Below are positions 31,745-41,786 of a stretch of DNA of 64,000 nt, piece by piece; position 1 is the stretch's first letter; each line of letters begins with the position of its first letter. The notes beneath the pieces were generated by a model. It was given only the letters and a program-made list of their open reading frames with translations. It was not told where the DNA came from and did not search any database. Origin of the DNA: Mesostigma viride (taxonomy: Eukaryota > Streptophyta > Mesostigmatophyceae > Mesostigmatales > Mesostigmataceae); assembly GCA_009746045.1 (NCBI GenBank), contig RPFO01000016.1:1202104-1266103 (forward strand), given 5' to 3'. The position numbers and the translations under genes are program-made.

Positions 31745-32318
31745 TGTTACGTCGCGTAACAATTCGTTGTAGTTACGGACGTAAATTAGGTCCTTGGCCT
31801 CGGTTGTTCCTAGGTTTACGTGTAGTTCTAGCTGGGACACGATTGTCCTCGTAACAGTACCGTGGTACATTGGGTGCTTTTGGGCGCCGCGCCGCGTACT
31901 TTATTAGTGGTCCTTATCCTTTGGTAGAATGTAGTGGACCGGCGTGCATCTGTGCACCTGCCTGTGTTTCTGTGTCTCTGAAGGCGAGGGCCAGGTCGGC
32001 CCGAGCCTGCTGGACCGTTGGTGACCATTTATGCACGTTCCATCCTTTGTGTGGCTACTCGGCGTGTGTTAAATGAATTAACACATATAGGCTTGGGTCA
32101 TGGCAGTGTAGTTGTGTTTCCTTCCTCTATTCCTGGAGTAAACGGGTTTGTGTAAATGGCCTATGGCGTATTACAGTAGTACTTACGTAAATGCACTGAG
32201 ATCTGGATCGTCTCGTTCGTCTTTCGCTAGGGGTTTAACTAGAGGCGCGGCCTTACTAGTTTAGGTAGCATTAGGCCAGGTAGAGGTAGAGGTGGCGGTA
32301 GAGGTTTGAGACGTAACA
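31745..32318 (+). repeat. 3' LTR of the gypsy element
   Basis: 574 bp, TGTTACGTC...GACGTAACA. Near-identical to 17489-18060. Followed by TTGTC, the target duplication. Confidence 0.95.
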
Positions 32319-32505
32319 TTGTCCCACTCAAGTCACAGCATGTTGGGGACCTCCTTGAGGGGATAGACCAGTTGGACTCCATGTTTAGCATGGTTACAGG
32401 GATGCAGTTTGATCAGCAATTCAAGTGGGCTGCCAAGGAACCAGGGTATGAGTTTGTGGGAACAGTGGGCACATCAATCCAAAAACGCGTTTTTGTTCCC
32501 TGGTA
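32319..32505 (+). pseudogene. Retroelement integrase, 3' part after the gypsy insertion
   Basis: After one copy of the TTGTC duplication the frame reads VPLKSQHVGDLLEGIDQLDS then MFSMVTGMQFDQQFKWAAKE, continuing FSHFVSVV of 17063-17488. The protein stops at 32505, short of a full core, so the host integrase was already truncated. Confidence 0.55.
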
Positions 32506-32639
32506 ATTATTTCAAGATAGGCTAATAGTCAGTTTGGCCTCAAAATTGGCACCAAGGTACCTAATCAGATATCTTATGATGCCATGTGGTCAAAAAATTT
32601 TTTGGGAGTCGGCACCATGGTAACATGGTGACATTTGCT

Positions 32640-33374
32640 AGCAAAAAATACCGTATTTTCAGCACTTTCTGGCATGTATGCATATATAATGACATCAAAT
32701 GAACTCAGTTGGGCCTGGAACTTTGCACATGTTCTAAACACATCCCATGCAGCATGCCCACAAAGTTTCAGGCTGGTTGGATGACAAATTGGTGACAAAT
32801 GCTAGCATAAATACCCAAAAAATGCAGTTTTTCATGGTTTTTTAAGGGTTTTATCACACATATGCATACATAATGACACCAAATGAACTCAGTTGGGCCT
32901 GGAACTTTGCACATGTTCTAAACACATCCCATGCAGCATGCCCACAAAGTTTCAGGCTGGTTGGATGACAAATTGGTGACAAATGCTAGCATAAATACCC
33001 AAAAAATGCAGTTTTTCATGGTTTTTTAAGGGTTTTATCACACATATGCATACATAATGACACCAAATGAACTCAGTTGGGCCTGGAACTTTGCACATGT
33101 TCTAAACACATCCCATGCAGCATGCCCACAAAGTTTCAGGCTGGTTGGATGACAAATTGGTGACAAATGCTAGCATAAATACCCCCAAAATGCAGTTTTT
33201 CAGTGTTTTCCAAGTATTTCATCATAGGTTTGCACATATATAAGACCCAAGTGGACTCAGTTGGAGCTAGAACGTTGCACATATCATCAACACATCTAGT
33301 GTAAACTGTCCATAAGAAATGTAGACAGTTGGCATGATCAAATGGTGACAGATGCTAGCAAACATAACACAAAA
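32640..33374. repeat. 184-bp satellite, about four copies
   Basis: The anchor GAACTCAGTTGGGCCTGGAA begins at 32701, 32885 and 33069, with a diverged copy near 33251. Each unit also contains CACATCCCATGCAGCATGCC. The first three are nearly identical, the fourth diverged. A fragment of the same unit reappears after the next element (about 35425), so the array was interrupted. Confidence 0.9.
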
Positions 33375-35425
33375 AATCGGATTTCTCTGAAAATAGTTTA
33401 TTAAACAGAATGCGGGAAAGAAAGGGCCGCCACAACCTTGTGGCTGTACATGCAGAGAGGCTTGTTAGACGAATGGGGACGACTTGTTGTTTACCGGGGA
33501 ATCCTACTGGCAACTAGCTTTGCCTTTTGTAAGTCAGGCGCCGTTTGTTTGAACGGCCGGCCATGTGTGGAATGCTGACGGAAGTTGCGTCAAAAAGCTG
33601 TAATAAAATCTGATGTAACCAGCACTCACCAATTGATTGGTGTGCTGCTTGGTTGGGTAGTGTGTTCAGGGTTGCATTCGAAGAGTACACATGGCCTGAC
33701 AGCTCAGACGTGTGACAGATGAGCTGGCTGGCTGAATTATTAAATTGTCAGCGTTAGGATATTTCTGGTTTTGCCGTTTTCCATTTTGACGGTAGGCTTG
33801 ATAAGCATGGTCGGCGGGTTGTGACCCGTAATTGTTTCTTTGAATGTGCTCACTGAAGCAGTATGAGCGGCCTCGCTGCTATGGCGGCGGGGCTAAAGAA
33901 AATTAGGCAAAGACCCCGTCCTTGCCTGCTATGAAGTCGCGGGCTTTGCGACTTCACGGCAGGTAGGGGCGGTTTGAACGGAACGGAAATTTCGCGTTAC
34001 CAATGTGCCAAGTGGTTCTGGTTGGCACCTTGCTGGGCAGCGTCTCGGTGGTCATAGAAAGTGGGCTGGGCGCCCCGCCCCGGCTGCTGGTAATTCCAGC
34101 AGCGGAGCCAATCATGTCGACTAAGAAGTCCGCAGCTAATGCGGAAACTGTGCGAAGGTCAATAGATTAATTTGGATTCCATGAGACTGCGCTGGTAGTC
34201 AGTCAGCGGCCCACCGCCTAGGGCGCTGCATGGCGCTGCCTTCGGCTTGGTGCGCGGCCCTTTTTTGTTATGGGCCAGCGAGGGATATAAGGGTGACGCG
34301 CGGCCGGCTAATTTCTTGCGTTCCGGAAGAAAATATATTTGCAAAATTCCCACAAAAGGAATCGAGTATCGGAAAGGCGTCTCGGCTGGCAGTGGCAGTG
34401 CCTGGCCTTGTCGTCTCTCCCTGCTCAGCACCCGGCAGGTAGCGGTTCAAACCCTGGTGGCGTCGGAATGCGAATTTTCTGGGTTTTTATCTGGAATAAT
34501 ATTTTGCTGAGGCGGCTCCGCGGATTCGCTAACCTTTTATCGTCGGGCCCCTTAGGGGGTTATTATAGCCTTGTGCGGGCTGAGTCGCCATGAAGGAGAT
34601 GTTGCGACACGCCCCACTTTGTGGTCTTTTTATGGAAGCGGCTACCCTCGAGGCTGCCTGGAAGAGGGGGGGGATTCTTCTTCTTTTCTTTGTTCACTGT
34701 TATTGGGGCAACAGTGATCCTATCAAGTTTTGTTTCCTGAACGGCGACAGTGCGGGGGAGGAGGGCAATGGCGCCAGGGACTGGGGTGGATCGGGGGGCT
34801 CTTGCTCCTGCATGCGAGGGAGACGAGATGACTACTTAAACCTGCCTTTGGCAGGGGCTCTACTCATTGTTTTCAATCAAATGCTGGTTTTCTTGGGAGC
34901 TCAAGTGTCATAATCGGATTTCTCTGAAAATAGTTTATTAAACAGAATGCGGGAAAGAAAGGGCCGCCACAACCTTGTGGCTGTACATGCAGAGAGGCTT
35001 GTTAGACGAATGGGGACGACTTGTTGTTTACCGGGGAATCCTACTGGCAACTAGCTTTGCCTTTTGTAAGTCAGGCGCCGTTTGTTTGAACGGCCGGCCA
35101 TGTGTGGAATGCTGACGGAAGTTGCGTCAAAAAGCTGTAATAAAATCTGATGTAACCAGCACTCACCAATTGATTGGTGTGCTGCTTGGTTGGGTAGTGT
35201 GTTCAGGGTTGCATTCGAAGAGTACACATGGCCTGACAGCTCAGACGTGTGACAGATGAGCTGGCTGGCTGAATTATTAAATTGTCAGCGTTAGGATATT
35301 TCTGGTTTTGCCGTTTTCCATTTTGACGGTAGGCTTGATAAGCATGGTCGGCGGGTTGTGACCCGTAATTGTTTCTTCCCACCCATCCCACCCTTGGGGG
35401 GCTCTTGCTCCTGCATGCGAGGGAG
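33375..35425. mobile_element. Element or tandem duplication with 466-bp direct repeats
   Basis: A 466-bp segment beginning AATCGGATTTCTCTGAAAAT is present at 33375-33840 and 34912-35377, apparently identical, with a 1071-bp spacer. The segment GGGGGGCTCTTGCTCCTGCA occurs at about 34795 and again at about 35396, just after the second repeat. It sits in the 184-bp satellite. There is no target duplication, primer site or gag/pol, so an LTR element is not proven. A tandem two-copy structure whose second spacer was deleted fits equally well. Confidence 0.55.
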
Positions 35426-35584
35426 AAAATGCAGTTTTGCCCCATTCTTCAACAAGGGTTTCATGACATAGTAGCATGGAAATCATTTCATTATACATTA
35501 TGTTTTACAATGCATGAAGCCACGAATGGGGCCACACCCTCATAATACAACCCAGGTCAACCATGCATCAATAATACATCATGT

Positions 35585-36560
35585 TCACATAATGGGGAAT
35601 GCCACATTCGGGGGCACGTTCTCAGTGCCCGTCGTGCCCCGAGCCAACCTCTTTCTTTTTTTCTTCTCTACCTCTGACAGGGGCCTGGGGACAATCTCAT
35701 CCACCAGCTTGTGGAGCGCCCTGATGTTGGTGACCTGCTGCAGCACCCCTACCCCCATGGCACGCTTGGCCACACCCTTGGCGCACGTGGAGGGGTGGGT
35801 GCGACCGTTGGTCATGGTTTTCATGTCACGCTTCTTCACTGCGTGCACGTGCTCCAGCGCCTGGCCAGAGAAGTACTGCAGGTTACCCCACTTGAGGATG
35901 GCTGCTGGCAGGTGGTCTACCGCTATGTGGTAGTAGAGGGTGAGGTTCTCGGCTGCGGTGGCTCTATAGCTAGGGCATCTGCCGCCTTGATGGCAGCTGC
36001 CTTGACCCTGTCAGCCACAGCTTGCCTAACTGGGCCACCCTCTACCTTATCATCCTCAAAAGGCCTGGCTACCTCCACCCAAAACTCCCTAAGGGCGTCC
36101 AGGGAGTCCTGCATGGCAGGGCGCATGTCGTGCTCTTCTGGGAACACTACGTCCAGCAGCTTGTCACCGCTGTTGAGCACCTTGTGGCACTCCCGACCTA
36201 TCACTGTCACCCTCTCGCTCAGGTCCCCCTTACCCTGCGTCTTCTTGCGTGCCTTCACCTGCTCAGGCTTGACATGGCACTCCACCTCCACCTTGAGCAT
36301 GTGCACTAGCCTCTCCTCATCCTTGGCCTGCACGTGGTCTAGCACTACCCGCTGCAGCCAGGTGGCCACCATGTTCAGCTCCATGTGGAGCAGGCAGAGG
36401 GTGACGTGGGTGAGGGGGATGTTAAAGATGGGGGGCCTACCAAAGAACTGCCCATAGTGGGCCTTGGCAAAGGCTGCACGTGCGGTGGGGTTGGGGGGCT
36501 CACTGTCCTTCTCGTCCTCCTCACACGTGAAGCACTCACCACACGCCGGGCAGTCGTATG
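35585..36560 (-). pseudogene. Transposase-like protein, C-terminal half (split by copia-like element)
   Basis: Removal of the retrotransposon and one GTATG duplication joins this to 44737-46082. The segment opens with a Cys cluster CPACGECFTC, then FGRPPIFNIPLTHVTLCLLH and MELNMVATWLQRVV, a conserved-looking Leu-rich helix. After about 35923 the reading moves to another frame (ALEHVHAVKKRDMK, then GVLQQVTNIRALHKLVDEIV) and ends at 35585. The general layout (GDG...PCPWC...Cys cluster...LHLE) is that of a large DNA-transposon transposase, but I cannot name the superfamily. Confidence 0.5.
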
Positions 36561-37204
36561 AGTTAGCATATTGGTGATGCAATATGCTAAGCATGTCATA
36601 CTTGAAGTGGCCTTTCCAACGCCGTGCTAAACGCCTCATTTGGACAAGGAACTTGAGAGTTATCAAGTCCCGAAGTAATGCCGCCGGACGCTACAGCAGT
36701 ACCAGGACTAAGGACACGTGAGGGACAGGGCACGTGGCAGTGTTGGGTGAACCATCACACGTTACGTGTCACAGGACCGACTGTCACTAGGAGGTGCTGT
36801 GGTCAATATTGGTTGATGGTACCAAGAATGTCACTGGACTTCAGGACTGGCAGTCCTGCAGGCCTGGGATGGACGGGTACTTGTCATGACGGATAAATCC
36901 AGAGCGTTACTGTCATTCATGGAAGGACAGACGTCCTGGATTGATGCAACCAAGGAAATTGACAGTGGCGGACCTGCCAAGGCGTGCAAGGCCTGGCAGC
37001 AATGGTGAGACCTAGAAAGGCTCGGACACAGCAGTGGCCAAGCGTCTTTTCCCAACACCGTCCGTGGGTACTGCCGCCTCAGGCTAGTGACCACAGGGTA
37101 GTGAGGCAACTGTGGTAAAGGTTAAAAGCCGCTGGTTGAAACCATGGCTCCATTCATCACATCTTGGGAAGACCAGAAACTCACTGATCCGCGTTCATCT
37201 AAAT
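36561..37204 (+). repeat. 5' LTR of the copia-like element
   Basis: 644 bp. It begins AGTTAGCATATTGGTGATGC, forming a hairpin GCATATT...AATATGC, and ends GTTCATCTAAAT. Confidence 0.93.
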
Positions 37205-37228
37205 CGTATTACAGTCTGGTCGACGGAT

Positions 37229-38194
37229 ATGTCGAATTCGGACTCTGAAGCTAGGACAAACACCTTTGCGCGTGCAGCAACGGTAGCGGCGTCCAGTCCA
37301 GTACCCGCAGGAGGGCACGAGGACTCGGAGGAAGTGCGCCGAAATATTCGTGCGGTGTCGGCACCGGGCGAGTACGTCCGAGGAGCAGCCGAGCAGCTGC
37401 TGAGATTTCGCGAGGACCTCGCGGAAATCATCAGAAGGCTGCCAGCGTCTTGGCGGGCTGGCCACACAAACGCATTCGCGTTTGAGCAGGTGGTCACTCT
37501 GCTTTTGCAGATAATTGCCATAAGCCTCGGGGGTGCCCGAGAGATAAACGACCTTGTCGCCAATCTCCGCCTTGGGGACGACTACACCGGCGTGCCAAAC
37601 GTGGTGCAGGTCGCCCGGGACAGGCGGGAGGCCATCGTTCGTGGCAGTACGCAGGCGTTGGTGGCAGAGTGCCAGAATCTGGCGCACTCTGTCTTAGAGT
37701 TGACCAGAGGCGCTGCTGATCGTGTCTTCATTACTCTTAATCCCTTCTCCATCTACACTAGTCGGGATACTCCACATTCTCGCCGAGAGTTAAACCAGCT
37801 AAGTTTGACTGTCGACGTGGTTGGCGGTCGAGAGGTCTCAGCCGACGACGCCTTCTACGACTTCGTAGATCAGCCAGCAGGGGCGGTAGTACAGCCGGCC
37901 CAGAGGCGTCACGAGGGCGACGGCTCTCAGGAGGGCCGTGAGCAGGCGCAGCGGGACGAGCTTAATCGCTACCACATTGACGACAACGTTGGTTTAGGTG
38001 AGGCTCATTTGCTGAGGTGGGGGCGTTCTCGCTGGATACGTGATTACGCGTATGGTTTGAGGCTTCCGGTGGTTATTAGGCCTGTGCCTACTCACGACGA
38101 CCAGGGGCAGCCATTGAATCCGGTGGAGGGACCGTTCCACGAGCCAGCACCTGCACCGGTTGCAGGAGAAGCTTCGTCTGAAAACGAGGCTTGA
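37229..38194 (+). CDS. Copia-like element ORF1, unknown function
   Basis: 322 codons from the ATG 25 bp after the LTR (MSNSDSEARTNTFARAATVA). The mid-part is helical (YVRGAAEQLLRFREDLAEII; FAFEQVVTLLLQIIAISLGG), then an Arg/Asp-rich region and a Pro-rich acidic tail. No zinc finger or enzyme motif is recognised. It overlaps the next frame only at its end. It could be a capsid-like or accessory protein; no homologue is known to me. Confidence 0.6.
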   Translation: MSNSDSEARTNTFARAATVAASSPVPAGGHEDSEEVRRNIRAVSAPGEYVRGAAEQLLRFREDLAEIIRRLPASWRAGHTNAFAFEQVVTLLLQIIAISLGGAREINDLVANLRLGDDYTGVPNVVQVARDRREAIVRGSTQALVAECQNLAHSVLELTRGAADRVFITLNPFSIYTSRDTPHSRRELNQLSLTVDVVGGREVSADDAFYDFVDQPAGAVVQPAQRRHEGDGSQEGREQAQRDELNRYHIDDNVGLGEAHLLRWGRSRWIRDYAYGLRLPVVIRPVPTHDDQGQPLNPVEGPFHEPAPAPVAGEASSENEA

Positions 38195-38262
38195 GGGGGT
38201 GGAGGATAGGTGGAGAGTTTGCTGTTTTCTTGTTGCAAAGTTGGTCGCAGCCATTGTATATA

Positions 38263-39587
38263 ATGCCTAGGAGGGCAAGCCGGGGTGCGGCGACATTCGA
38301 GGAGCAACGGGAGCGAACGGCAGAGGAGGACATCGCCAGAGAGGAAGGGGAGGCGATGGAGGAGAGGGGCGTGGAGGCGCCAGCTGGGCAACCTATCCCA
38401 GAGATGGACCCCAGAGCCGGGAGAACACACAAGCGGTGGCGTGATGGGCAAGCTGAGGCGGAGAAAGTCAAGCGTGCCAGGCGACCTACGGAGGCAGTGG
38501 TGCTCACAACGCCTGGTGAGGAGGACGCCATCGTCACCCCAGGTGTGCGTGCTGCAAAGCAAGCTGCTGTTCACGATAGGGTGTCTGGTATGTTGCCCGA
38601 GCGTTTGGAGGCTAGGATTGACCCTCCCCAGGCACCACCAGTGCGTGTGGGGAGTGTGTTGCCTGGCACCCGTCCATTTTCTGATGCTGTGACAGTCATG
38701 AATGGGCAGAAAGCGCTCAACCCTCCCTGAAGCAAGACAACCTGGATAAATGGCTTGATGACATGAAGCTAGTCGTGGGCTCTGTCGCAGCAGGTGTGGA
38801 TATTGTCAGGGTGTTTCACTCTTCCACCGCAAACAAGGGGTCGTCTGAAAGGGTCAATGACATGGCTAGGCATGCTCTGAAAGAGGGGCACACTTGGCTG
38901 CAGTTCCTAGATGACATCAAGGAGGAGTTTTCTGACAGGGTTCACAATCTCACCATGGAAAAGAAGAGAGAATTTGATGAGTTTGAGATCAAGGGTGAGG
39001 TGGCTGCTGAGCTGGCCAGGTTTGAGTTGATCGTGGAGGCAGGCAAGAAGCAGGGCTTCAGTGTGACAGTCAGGGCAGCAGCAGACCACTTCTTTGATAA
39101 GATGGGCTTGTCAGAGGAAGGTAGGGCTACTGCTAGGCAGCTCTGTGATCTCACTGATGGCACCTGGGGGGCTCTGAAGCGTGTGATACTAAACTTCAGG
39201 ACCCGGGTCCCTACCTGCAAGGGTATCAGTTCTCAGGGAGGGTCAGCGTCTCAGGCTAGCCAGGGCAAGAACCGTACCCCATCTGGGACACGGTATGGTA
39301 GCAGGAGAAGGAAGCAGGCCCAGAAGGAGCAGAACCAGGGTGGTGGAGGAGGTCAGCAGGGGAACCAGAATCAGGGGAACCAGTCTGGCAACCGTAACAG
39401 CCATCAGCAGGGTAAGGGTGGTGGCCAGGGGCAGAATAACAATCAAGCCTCAGGCAACCAGAACAAGCAGGACAGCAAGGCCCCAGGGGGAGGGTCTGGC
39501 AAGAGCAAGTGTTTTGCTTGTGGCAAGGAAGGTCACTGGAAGAGGGATTGCCCAAACAAGAAGAAGGGGCAGTCTGATCAGAAGTGA
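38263..39587 (+). CDS. gag: Copia-like gag with CCHC zinc knuckle (one frame break)
   Basis: Starts MPRRASRGAATFEEQRERTA. A one-base break near 38705 moves the reading to the frame continuing LDKWLDDMKLVVGSVAAGVD. The helical Gag core (VNDMARHALKEGHTWLQFLD) is followed by a Gln/Asn/Gly-rich linker and the knuckle CFACGKEGHWKRDC. The stop is UGA followed by CUAG, and pol continues in the same frame. Confidence 0.85.
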
Positions 39588-41786
39588 CTAGTGAAGCAGT
39601 CCCGTGTACATAGTGAGACACCCTGTGGGGACACAGCTTCACATGTAAATAAATCTGGGCAGGGTGCCACCTCTGATCAGCACCAGGGGTGTACTGATGT
39701 TCTCATTCCACAAGATTGCATGCATGCTGCAGCACAACAATCCCCTCAACTGTCAACAGGTGGAGGGTCCCCAGACAGGGTTGGCTCTGGGAGCCTAGAT
39801 GCTCTGCTGGGAGGGTCTGCTGGGTCCTCTGGATCCAAGATGCAGAAGGTGGATGTTGCGTCCTCACACGCAGGGCCCGTCCAGGCGTCTTCCCAGGTGC
39901 GTAATCTGGCTAGGCAACTGAGCTACACGGATGCTGGACGCAGGCTGCACAATATCTTTGGTCACACAGCCATGGCTGAGATGTTTGGTTGGAAGATTGG
40001 AGATGAGCCACTGAGGGAAGCATGCAGGGCTGCAGCTGAGCAATGTGCTTGTAAGGAGAATGCTGCCAAGAAGCCAAGGTCCCATGCTAGGGAGCCTGCC
40101 AGGGAGAAGGGGGACATCCAGGTAGACGTCCAGCATATCAGGGGCTTATACATTTTGGTGGCAGTGGACAGATTTAGCAGGTACAGGCTGCTCCAGATTC
40201 TGCCAGATATGAAGGGGAATACCCTGCTGCTGGGCTTGCAGACTCTCTTACCAGGCTTTGGGGTGTACAAGACAGTACAGGCTGATATTCAGTTTGAGTG
40301 CCTACTGTCACAGCAGGAGCAACTGCCATGCAAGCTGCTGGTCACGCCCAGGGAGAGCCATGGACAGCAAGGTGCTGTGGAGAGATCCATCAGGGAGGTC
40401 AAGACCGTAGTGCTGGCAGAACCTAAGGTGCCACTGGTAGCATCTGCTTTGGAGAGGGCAGTGTGGACCAGGCAGGTGGAAGAACAGTTGAACCTCAGAA
40501 TAAACTACTATTATGACGGGGTGGCTGTCAATCCTGTAGCACTGCAGTTTGGGATGCTAGCCCAGGAAGTGGTCCAGGCATGCTTGAGGAAAGCAGACAG
40601 GGTGTTTGCTCAGTTGAGACGCAAGGATAGGGGCTGGAATGTGCTGAGGCCTCAGGTGGGGCTGAAGGTCAGAATGTGGAAGGAGCCATCAATGCAGGGC
40701 AAGAGGGGCAAGTGGCAGAACGGGGTGGTGACCTGTGTGGAAGATGCCAATCGTTCCTGCCTTGTGGCCTTGGAGAGTAATCCCAGGCATGTTTACAGGT
40801 TGAGCTGGGCCAACGTCAAGGAACGCAAGCCACATGCAATCTGGCCTGCAGACGGGCCTGGACCCCAGTGTTGGCTGGAGGGCCAGGTTAAGGACCAGGT
40901 AGTTGATGTGCCTGTCACTGACGTGGGAGGTGGCTATCCCTCTGATGATGATGAGGTGCAGGAGGCAACTGCATCACCTGTGGTGGAGCCAACGGGGGCT
41001 GGGCCTGCACCAGGGTCCAAGAGGCCACTCATGGCAGACATTGTCCGGTCGCTCATGTTCAACAAGCACAAGGATCCCAAGGTATCTAAGTTGACTGAAT
41101 GGGGTTCTTGCTGGGCTGCTACCCTAGAAGTGGATACTAACTCAGAGGTGTCTATCATCAGGGTGGAGGATGCTCAGGGCCTGAAGGTGAATAAGGCTGG
41201 CTGCAGGGCAGTGAGTGACTTTACGGGCACTGTAACAATGAAGATCCTAGGGGAAGTGACTGTGCCTATCCTGGGTGTCCCCACTGCGTTCTGTGTGGTG
41301 GAAGGGTACCAGGGGCCTGCCATTTTGGGCCAGAATTTCTTGTGCATGCCAGGAGTGACTCTGTCAGCAGATGAGCTTGCACTAGAAGGTCATGGCAGTT
41401 TGCCCCTCCAGAGATATCACTACTCCAAGGGTCTAGCTGTGGCAGTCAAGGCTGTGAAGGGGCAGCAGAGTGTGGGGCCTGAAGGCAAGGAGCCCATTGC
41501 TGAGGACTTGTTGATCATCCCAACCACCCTAGATCCACGGGACTTGGGGGTGCACAAGTACCAGATTGCTGGTCACAGTCCTATTTCCTGGCACCAGTTG
41601 GTAGAGTTGATGCAAAGCCCCAAGATGGCTAAGGCATGGATTCTAGGGTTTGTCTCCAGTGGGCATGACTGGATAGTGTCTAACTGTGCTGAGCCTGTGG
41701 ATGAGTTGCCCAGGGAGCATCAGTTGCTAAGGCTCTTGTTTGTGCTCAAGCTGAAGGAGATAGACGGGTGCAGGTGCCACATGTGA
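39588..41786 (+). CDS. pol: Copia-like pol part 1: integrase and degenerate protease
   Basis: In frame with gag across the UGA. Zinc-binding: HNIFGHT and CACKEN. Core: DIQVDVQHIRGLYILVAVDR, then VQADIQFE and ESHGQQGAVERSIREVK supply the D, D and E positions. A downstream region (WQNGVVTCVEDANRSCLVAL) resembles the integrase C-terminus. At about 41125-41350 LEVDTNSEVSII and then GPAILGQNFL have the retropepsin pattern, with DTN replacing DTG. No other protease motif occurs upstream. A one-base G deficit near 41770 ends the frame. Confidence 0.85.
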   Translation, partial: LVKQSRVHSETPCGDTASHVNKSGQGATSDQHQGCTDVLIPQDCMHAAAQQSPQLSTGGGSPDRVGSGSLDALLGGSAGSSGSKMQKVDVASSHAGPVQASSQVRNLARQLSYTDAGRRLHNIFGHTAMAEMFGWKIGDEPLREACRAAAEQCACKENAAKKPRSHAREPAREKGDIQVDVQHIRGLYILVAVDRFSRYRLLQILPDMKGNTLLLGLQTLLPGFGVYKTVQADIQFECLLSQQEQLPCKLLVTPRESHGQQGAVERSIREVKTVVLAEPKVPLVASALERAVWTRQVEEQLNLRINYYYDGVAVNPVALQFGMLAQEVVQACLRKADRVFAQLRRKDRGWNVLRPQVGLKVRMWKEPSMQGKRGKWQNGVVTCVEDANRSCLVALESNPRHVYRLSWANVKERKPHAIWPADGPGPQCWLEGQVKDQVVDVPVTDVGGGYPSDDDEVQEATASPVVEPTGAGPAPGSKRPLMADIVRSLMFNKHKDPKVSKLTEWGSCWAATLEVDTNSEVSIIRVEDAQGLKVNKAGCRAVSDFTGTVTMKILGEVTVPILGVPTAFCVVEGYQGPAILGQNFLCMPGVTLSADELALEGHGSLPLQRYHYSKGLAVAVKAVKGQQSVGPEGKEPIAEDLLIIPTTLDPRDLGVHKYQIAGHSPISWHQLVELMQSPKMAKAWILGFVSSGHDWIVSNCAEPVDELPREHQLLRLLFVLKLKEIDGCRCHM

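Larger units (their letters stand above)
17489..32318 (+). mobile_element. Ty3/gypsy chromovirus with extra ORFs, split by a nested copia-like element
   Basis: Two LTRs begin TGTTACGTCGCG and end GAGACGTAACA, and they are nearly identical, so the insertion is recent. The flanks carry a 5-bp duplication TTGTC (17484-17488 and 32319-32323). Internal order: a viroplasmin/RNase H1-N-like segment, gag with a CCHC knuckle, protease, RT, RNase H, integrase, chromodomain, then an unidentified third ORF. RNase H is interrupted at 22732-26706. Several frame breaks make this copy unlikely to be autonomous. Confidence 0.95.

Noticed and set aside
34081-34110. GGTAATTCCAGC word resembling 18S rRNA
   Set aside because: The match is about 12 nt and lies in a hairpin GCTGCTGG...CCAGCAGC; flanks do not continue as rRNA.
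33375-35377. Calling the 466-bp direct repeats true LTRs
   Set aside because: No TG...CA ends, target duplication, primer site or retroelement frame was seen.
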